A DNA stretch of 64,000 nucleotides, taken from NCBI GenBank assembly GCA_022559985.1, contig JAFJTR010000033.1, positions 65,247-129,246 on the forward strand, read 5' to 3'. Of this stretch, positions 58,628 through 64,000 are shown in pieces. The notes under the pieces were generated by a model. The model was not told the origin of the DNA and searched no databases. It saw nothing but the letters and a program-made list of their open reading frames with translations. The stretch is from Parastagonospora avenae f. sp. tritici 18332-5. Lineage: Eukaryota; Ascomycota; Dothideomycetes; Pleosporales; Phaeosphaeriaceae. Positions within the stretch are counted from its first letter, which is position 1. Every line of letters begins with the position of its first letter. The translations under genes and the position numbers were made by a program.

Positions 58628-59811
58628 ATGGCACCAGCGATCATGTGCTTTGGAAGGAAACCCGCCGACCCGGAGTTCCGGAAGAATGAAGACATTGAGA
58701 AGGCTCTCCGCAATGACAGAAAGCGGGCAGAGCGCGAGGTGAAGCTGCTGCTGCTCGGTATGGCTCCATCCAAGCTTCGTCACGCACTCCAGCTAACACA
58801 GGACGACAGGTGCCGGCGAGAGTGGCAAGTCGACGGTGCTCAAGCAAATGCGCATTATCAATGCTGGCGGATTCGGAAAGTCAGAACGCAAGACATGGCG
58901 AGCGACCATCTTTAACAATCTGGTGTCAGCCTTCCAGACAATTTACGCCGCCATGCAGGAAGACGACACCGACTTTGAGGACGAGGACAACATCGTAGGC
59001 CACATAGCTCTGTGCGTGCAACGTGCACCAGCTAATTCGCTCCCAGAGATATTCAGAGCTCGTCAACTCGGCGCCAGACATTGGCACAGAAGAGCCACTG
59101 CCCGACGAGTTCCTCACTGCTTTCAACTCCCTGTGGGCGGACAAGGGCGTGCAGCTAACAATTCTCAAGGGCAACCAGTATGCCTTACATGACAATCTGA
59201 GCTACTTCTTCCAAGACATCGAGCGGCTCTTCAGCAGAGACTTCCTTCCCACAGACCAAGATATCCTACGCACACGATTGCGCACCACCGGCATTTCCGA
59301 AACTATTTTCGAGCTGGGCAACCTCACATACAAGATGGTCGACGTGGGCGGCCAGCGGTCGGAGCGAAAGAAGTGGATACACGTCTTTGACAACGTCCAA
59401 GTGGTGCTGTTCCTCGTCGCTATCAGCGGCTACGACCATGTGCTGGTCGAGGACCGCAACGGCAATCAAATGCACGAAGCGCTGATGCTGTTCGAGTCCA
59501 TCTCAAACTCAAAGTACTTTGAGAGGTCGGCTCTCATTCTCTTTTTGAACAAGATTGATCTCTTCCGAGAAAAGATTGCAGGTGGTATGAGCCCAATCAA
59601 CAAGGTCTTCCCCGACTACACGGGGGGTGCCACCGACATCGAGGCAGGAATGGAGTTCTTCGCGAACAAATTCCGCAACCTTGTGCGGCAGCCCAAGAAA
59701 GAGGTATACGTACATTACACCAATGCGACAGACACGGATCTTCTCAAGAAGACAATGGCATCGGTTCAGGACATGATCGTCCAGCGAAACCTCAACGCCC
59801 TCATCTTGTAA
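58628..59811 (+). CDS. Heterotrimeric G-protein alpha subunit, GNA-2-like (3 exons, 354 aa from second ATG)
   Basis: Exons are 58628-58757, 58810-58994 and 59047-59811. Starting at the second ATG (58643) gives MCFGRKPADPEF... and 354 residues, the usual size; the first ATG adds MAPAI. Motifs are the P-loop GAGESGKST (39-47), the switch I Arg region RTRLRTTGIS (near 178), switch II DVGGQRSERKKW with Gln203, NKID, and TNATDTD near the end. The N-terminus MCFG matches the Neurospora GNA-2 class, with a palmitoylatable Cys but no myristoylation Gly. The C-terminus is LNALIL, without the pertussis-toxin Cys. A second acceptor at 59030 could add LIRSQ. It acts in membrane receptor signalling; targets cannot be read. 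Confidence 0.94.
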
Positions 59812-61445
59812 TTCCCACCATTCTGAGCGTCACTTGGAAGAATGGTAATTCATGCAGGGATACTTCGACAGCATATGAAAACGAAGCACTCACACGCAAA
59901 GTGCACGCCGCACGCCGAATCCACCACCCCCCACGAGCGCTGCGAGCGCCGACTTTGAGTATCCCGGTTCCCTACACAAGGAACTTCACGGTCTACTTTC
60001 ATACTATACCCAGGATTTACTTTTTCTATTTCGACACTGTACTACAACGAGTTCACGACATAATTCCGCACCTTCACGTTTCTGTAAGAGCAAGTGGATC
60101 CGCATTAGCAGAGCAGTGGGAGAGCAGCGTCCGCAAGACAGGCGAGCGAGCAGTACCAAGAGGAAAAACCATGTTCAGTCCACTGTTTTCAAAAGTCCAC
60201 ACGTGCAATCTATAATCTGCTTCCTCGCGTATTAGCGCTTAGTCAGCCAGTACATCATTGCGTACAACATGAACGCGAATTTCCTTTGTCAACCATTTCG
60301 GATTATGGACTGTACGCTCCAGGATCCCCTCACAAAGCGCGGGGGTGAATGTCGTATCGAGCAGCATGCTGCGGCGCCCATGCATCCTACAGCGCTTCCT
60401 GTTGTGCAGGGGCTCGGGAGAGCCAAAGAAACCAGTCGTCCATAGCAAAAGTGTCCGACCACATAAACTACAGATCTAAGGAACCTTCCTAAAACAAACT
60501 TCCCATTGTTCCTCGATTGCGAAAAGATCGACCTACATGACTGTGCATGATGTATGCAGGAAGTAACCTTTTTTAGCCACGACGGGAATAGAAGGGATAT
60601 GCACGGGTGTGGCGTGTGATAGATGCATGGGTGCGGCGTGATTGTAGATCGTTGTAGATTAAGATGGCGTGGTGGCCAATAAGTTTAAGGGGTGTATGTT
60701 TGCTTACATAGATGCGAATTTATATTGAACTGGGGCTGGGTTGGGGCCAGTTTCTGCGCTCTTGCATGTTCGATCGGATCGGATGGTGACAGTTCTTGCG
60801 GCGAGTGGAATTATGAATGGAGATCTTTGTGGGGAACAGTGGGGTTCGTGATGTTCGGGTAGAGCTGTCACAGATTCCGCATATCGCTGATGTACAAGCT
60901 AGATTAGGGTGCTGAGTGTTATATTCGATGTAAGAATTTGTACAGTGCAGATAACATATGTGGTGAGATTTTGGGATCGGATTGGGGGCCGAGAAGTCGT
61001 TACCGCAAACAGCACTATTTTTCAACATGTGGACGAGGAACTGCTGTCAATAATAGACTTTGGGCCCGTCTTGTCATGCGTTTCCTAAACTCGACAGAGC
61101 GTTCGTAGCGTATTCTGTCGGTTATGACGGCATGTAGTACGCGGAAGTCACATGTCCGTCATCTGGTCAGTCGGCGCTTTTGGTTCACCTAGGAGTAACC
61201 TTCAAAGTCACATTTGTGGAGCTTCGAGTCACGAGAGAGCGATCCTATGATGCCACCTGGGCAGCCTCGAACGGTGAGGAGATGCCGCTATCGCACTGCC
61301 CAGGTGGTGTTCCGGGATGTGCTCGTGACACTCGGCGCTAGCGGTCGGGTAAACGTCGGCCCTGACGACGTGCAGCAAGTCTTGATAGCGGCCTGGAGCC
61401 GCGTTGAACCTCATCGGCAACACTCTCAACCCTTCGAAGCTGGCC
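59812..61445. other. 1.6-kb intergenic region
   Basis: Galpha 3' flank and mS38 promoter. A short imperfect direct repeat (TGCACGGGTGTGGCGTG and TGCATGGGTGCGGCGTG at about 60600-60640) is visible. No supported gene. Confidence 0.5.
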
Positions 61446-62381
61446 ATGTTCGCGCCTTCGTTTGCGCGAGTCGCTCGCTCGACTACCAACGCCTCCACGA
61501 TCCCGGCAAGTTCCCTCTGCCGTACGGCACTCAGCACCGTATCGAAGTCGTTCCACCAGCGGCGCTACTCGTCCTCCAAGTCCTCGATACCACCCAGCAA
61601 CAAGAAGAAGCCTGTGGAGGAGCTGGAGCAGAACGCCACCACACAGCTTCAGGGCTCCAAGAAAGATGCAGGATCAAAGGATGAGGTGACGAAATTATCG
61701 GTTGCGAGTCCGACGGACAACGTCCCGCATGCACCGCCCACCACGCATCTACACGAAGACGGTACGTGAATGCAGATAATGCGTTACTGCTTTACATACT
61801 AATATACAGCAGATGTGCGGTTGTCGACCTTTTTCGCCATGCATCAGCCAATATCCTTTCACCGAGAAGCGTGGCAACAATCGGCGTCAAGCATGGAAGC
61901 AATCGACGACATGTTCGATCCTGAGATGAACGGACACCGAATGAAGGCGATACAAAAGACAGAGTCTACTGTGGCCGAGTTTCTACAGCGCATGTCCGCC
62001 AGGATGGATATGATTAATCATATTGAGGAGCAGAGGGCGTCGGAGAGGATACAGGAGTCGGATGTATTTGGTGAACTTCAACCACACAGTGAAGGGTCGA
62101 TCATGCACTACGTATCGACACTCCCCTGCTTCATCCCGCCACCGCCTCCAAGTGCATTCGACTCCTTTGCGCAAGAGGTCAATGAGTGCTCCACTGAGGT
62201 CGCACTTCCTGTAGAGCAAACACAGCGACCAGTTACATTCCGAGAGCACGTCCACCAACGGCGAGGCCGCATGCTCTTGATCAGTGTCAAGAGGCAGCGG
62301 AAGCTGAAGATGAAGAAGCACAAGTACAAGAAGCTCATGAAGCGTACCAGGCTTGAGCGAAGAAAGCTAGACCGTAACTAA
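61446..62381 (+). CDS. cox24: Mitochondrial small ribosomal subunit protein mS38 / Cox24 (2 exons, 294 aa)
   Basis: Exon 1 is 61446-61761 and exon 2 is 61813-62381, 885 nt. The first ATG in frame gives MFAPSFARVARSTTNAS, then FHQRRYSSSKSS, a clear mitochondrial presequence. The middle is acidic and variable (EAIDDMFDPEMNG..., PCFIPPPPPSAF). The family hallmark is the very basic C-terminus near residues 265-293: LLISVKRQRKLKMKKHKYKKLMKRTRLERRKLDRN, shown here only as its key pieces RKLKMKKHKYKK and RTRLERRKL. This block is the Cox24/AURKAIP1 domain, which in mitoribosomes lies along the rRNA of the decoding region; yeast Cox24 is needed for COX1 mRNA processing. Tandem acceptors CAG-CAG at 61807-61812 allow an extra Ala. 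Confidence 0.9.
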
Positions 62382-63439
62382 TAGACACACAATATGGCTC
62401 ACAAGCCCCGCATCTATCATCCAATGGATCTGTAAATTGTGAGATGCATCCAAGCGACACCCTTTGCGATGCATCCAGGCAAAACGCCGCCCCCTCGTGC
62501 CCTGCGGGTCATGCCTGCGATTCGTGCTCAACCCGTCTCGGCCTGATCTGCACAAGGCATGAAAGAACACCCTCAGCTCATTCTTCTATTTCTCGGCGAT
62601 TGCCCAGCATTCATAAGCATAACTGTTTTGATCGCTTTGGTGCCCGGCAACGTGCCCGCCGTCTCTTCGCCAATAGCATTATTGTTCTCAGCGATACGCG
62701 TCTTACTGCATAAGTTTCTATTGCGCCTTATGTGTTTACCAAATCGCCCTGGTTGCCGTGATCTTGGGGTGGCAGCCCGAACGCATTGTCCTCTTGTGCG
62801 TGTCATGATGGCGGCTACAGCTGTCGTGAGGTAGCCTGAAACCCCACCGCGACCCAGGCCGTCACAACAGCGCAGCCTCGCCCTCGGCTATACCCAGGCT
62901 CGAACATACCGCTGCGGGCCCTGCCCTTAGGCGACGGGTACTAAGACGTAACGAAGCAGCAGCCCGCAAATCACACGTTCCATCGCGCTCAATACCGCAT
63001 GACGCCTTGGCGGGAACGCTTTACTAGCCTTCTTCCACGACGGTTCCAGTGCTTCCTGCGATGCTTGGCACCGTTTTCGCTCGCGCAGACGTCAAACTCG
63101 AGACGTGCAATTTCCTTGGTCCGGGTGTAGCGATAGTCATGGCGCTTGTCAGGACGGGCAAGGCAAAGGATGGCACACCGCAGGATGCATTGAGATATAA
63201 AGGTCAGGGTATCGCCTGCAATTGAAGGCCAGCCAACTCGACACATTTCGCAGTAAGCAAACAATCAACCTTTCGGTCTCTTCCTTTCGCTTTTCGCTTC
63301 TTCATTCTTTCAAACGCCCCGGTCGGCTTATTACAATTCATCTCACCCACCAAACGAAACTTAGAGCTAGTCTCCACGTTCGTTATACACTCCTTATTTT
63401 TTGAAATCTTTTTTGATTGTACATATTCCAACCGCCAAT
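62382..63439. other. 1.06-kb intergenic region
   Basis: mS38 3' flank and the promoter of the secreted-protein gene. No coding-like frame or RNA gene was recognised. Confidence 0.5.
63196..63201 (+). promoter_or_regulatory. TATA box of the secreted-protein gene
   Basis: TATAAA lies 244 bp upstream of the ATG and is followed by a long pyrimidine-rich stretch (about 63270-63320), the layout of strongly expressed fungal promoters. Confidence 0.45.
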
Positions 63440-64000
63440 ATGGTTTCCAAGACTGTCCTCATCGCGGCGATGATCGCCTACGTCGAAGCCCGTTTCGGCC
63501 AGGAGCAACTCCCCATTGCTGCCATTTCTGCTGTTCAGGGTGGAGACGCCGGTGCTGCGGCAACCATTGCTGGAGCCACTATCAGCGACCTTCTCGGTGG
63601 AGCCAATGCTTGTGCTAAGGTAAGGATCTAAGTCACTCGTACTCCATAAAACAAACACTAATCGACACAACAGCTCACCCGCGCTGACCAAATCGTCACT
63701 GAACTCGGTGGCGGTGCGGACGCCATTGCTGCTGCCATCGGCCTCGTTGCCGCAGAGAAGAACACCAACCCCTTTGCCAACGGCAATGCCCAGAACGTCT
63801 GCGGTGACGCTTCTCTGCCCGTTACCCCTGAGCTCCGTGGTATCACCCCCCTCATCGACCCTGCTGTCGATGTTGACGGTGCTGCTGCTGCTCTCAGCGA
63901 GCAGTCTCAGGGTGCTCCCCTTGCTGCTGAGGGCATGAGTGTCTTCGACCTCATGGAGGCCGCCGGTCTCGGTGACCTCGTCGTTGCTCAGGACGCGGCT
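63440..64000 (+). CDS. Secreted Ala/Gly-rich protein, 3' truncated by window (2 exons, at least 169 aa)
   Basis: Exon 1 is 63440-63619 and exon 2 runs from 63674 past the end, with a 54-nt intron (GTAAGG...AACAG) in phase 0. The N-terminus MVSKTVLIAAMIAYVEARFGQEQLPI has a short hydrophobic core after a Lys and a likely cleavage site after EAR/A-x-A-like residues, though the core is short. The mature part is Ala/Gly/Val-rich (GAAATIAGATISDLLGGANACAK, key pieces AATIAGATI and ANACAK; ADAIAAAIGLVAAEKN; NVCGDASLPVTPELRGI) with two cysteines so far. I recall similar uncharacterised fungal proteins annotated as cell-surface or effector-like, but cannot confirm. Function unknown. Confidence 0.7.

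Noticed and set aside
1..64000. CRISPR arrays, prokaryotic operons, riboswitches, viral or transposase genes
   Set aside because: No regular spacer-repeat array, no polycistronic layout and no intact transposase, reverse transcriptase or viral protein was found; gene structure is eukaryotic throughout.

Overview
This window looks like nuclear DNA of a filamentous ascomycete (Pezizomycotina). The evidence is short GT-AG introns of about 45-80 nt, many with CTAAC/CTGAC-like branch points, long intergenic gaps, a Zn2Cys6 transcription factor, a Galpha starting MCFG like the fungal GNA-2 class, and several fungal-only protein families. A Dothideomycete is my best guess, but order and species cannot be fixed from the sequence alone. 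Exon boundaries were worked out by hand; for nearly every multi-exon gene the exon lengths sum to a multiple of three.

Layout. 1-8.2 kb: tail of an unknown gene, KEOPS subunit Pcc1 (-), a small mitochondrial-type protein (+), an MFS sugar porter (+) and the NMD helicase UPF1 (-). 8.2-12.5 kb: no supported gene. 12.5-20.9 kb: PI-specific phospholipase C (-) and a large disordered fungal protein (-). 23.4-28.8 kb: a HAD hydrolase of the HDHD5/CECR5 type (+), an intron-containing tRNA-Asp (-) and two related small genes of an unnamed family (+). 29.1-35.0 kb: an intact isocitrate lyase/PEP mutase-type lyase (-), a decayed aconitase-superfamily (LeuC-LeuD-like) pseudogene (+) and a four-exon Zn2Cys6 regulator (-). 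37.8-45.8 kb: NAD kinase (-), spermidine synthase (-), a SAM methyltransferase (+) and epsilon-COP (+). 46.9-47.5 kb: a candidate gene of unresolved structure. 49.5-52.4 kb: glycerophosphodiester phosphodiesterase (+) and gamma-tubulin (+). 53.9-55.9 kb: a long coiled-coil protein (-). 58.6-64 kb: a GNA-2-like Galpha (+), mitoribosomal protein mS38/Cox24 (+) and the start of a secreted Ala/Gly-rich protein (+) that runs off the window.

Most genes are unlinked housekeeping loci: RNA quality control, phosphoinositide and G-protein signalling, tRNA modification, polyamine and NADP metabolism, COPI traffic, microtubule nucleation and mitochondrial translation. The one stretch resembling a co-inherited pathway is 29-35 kb. 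There a PEPM/ICL lyase, a dead LeuCD-type hydratase and a Zn2Cys6 regulator sit together. In nicotinate-fermenting bacteria a LeuCD-type dimethylmaleate hydratase works with a PEPM/ICL-type 2,3-dimethylmalate lyase, so I suggest this is the remnant of a comparable organic-acid module.
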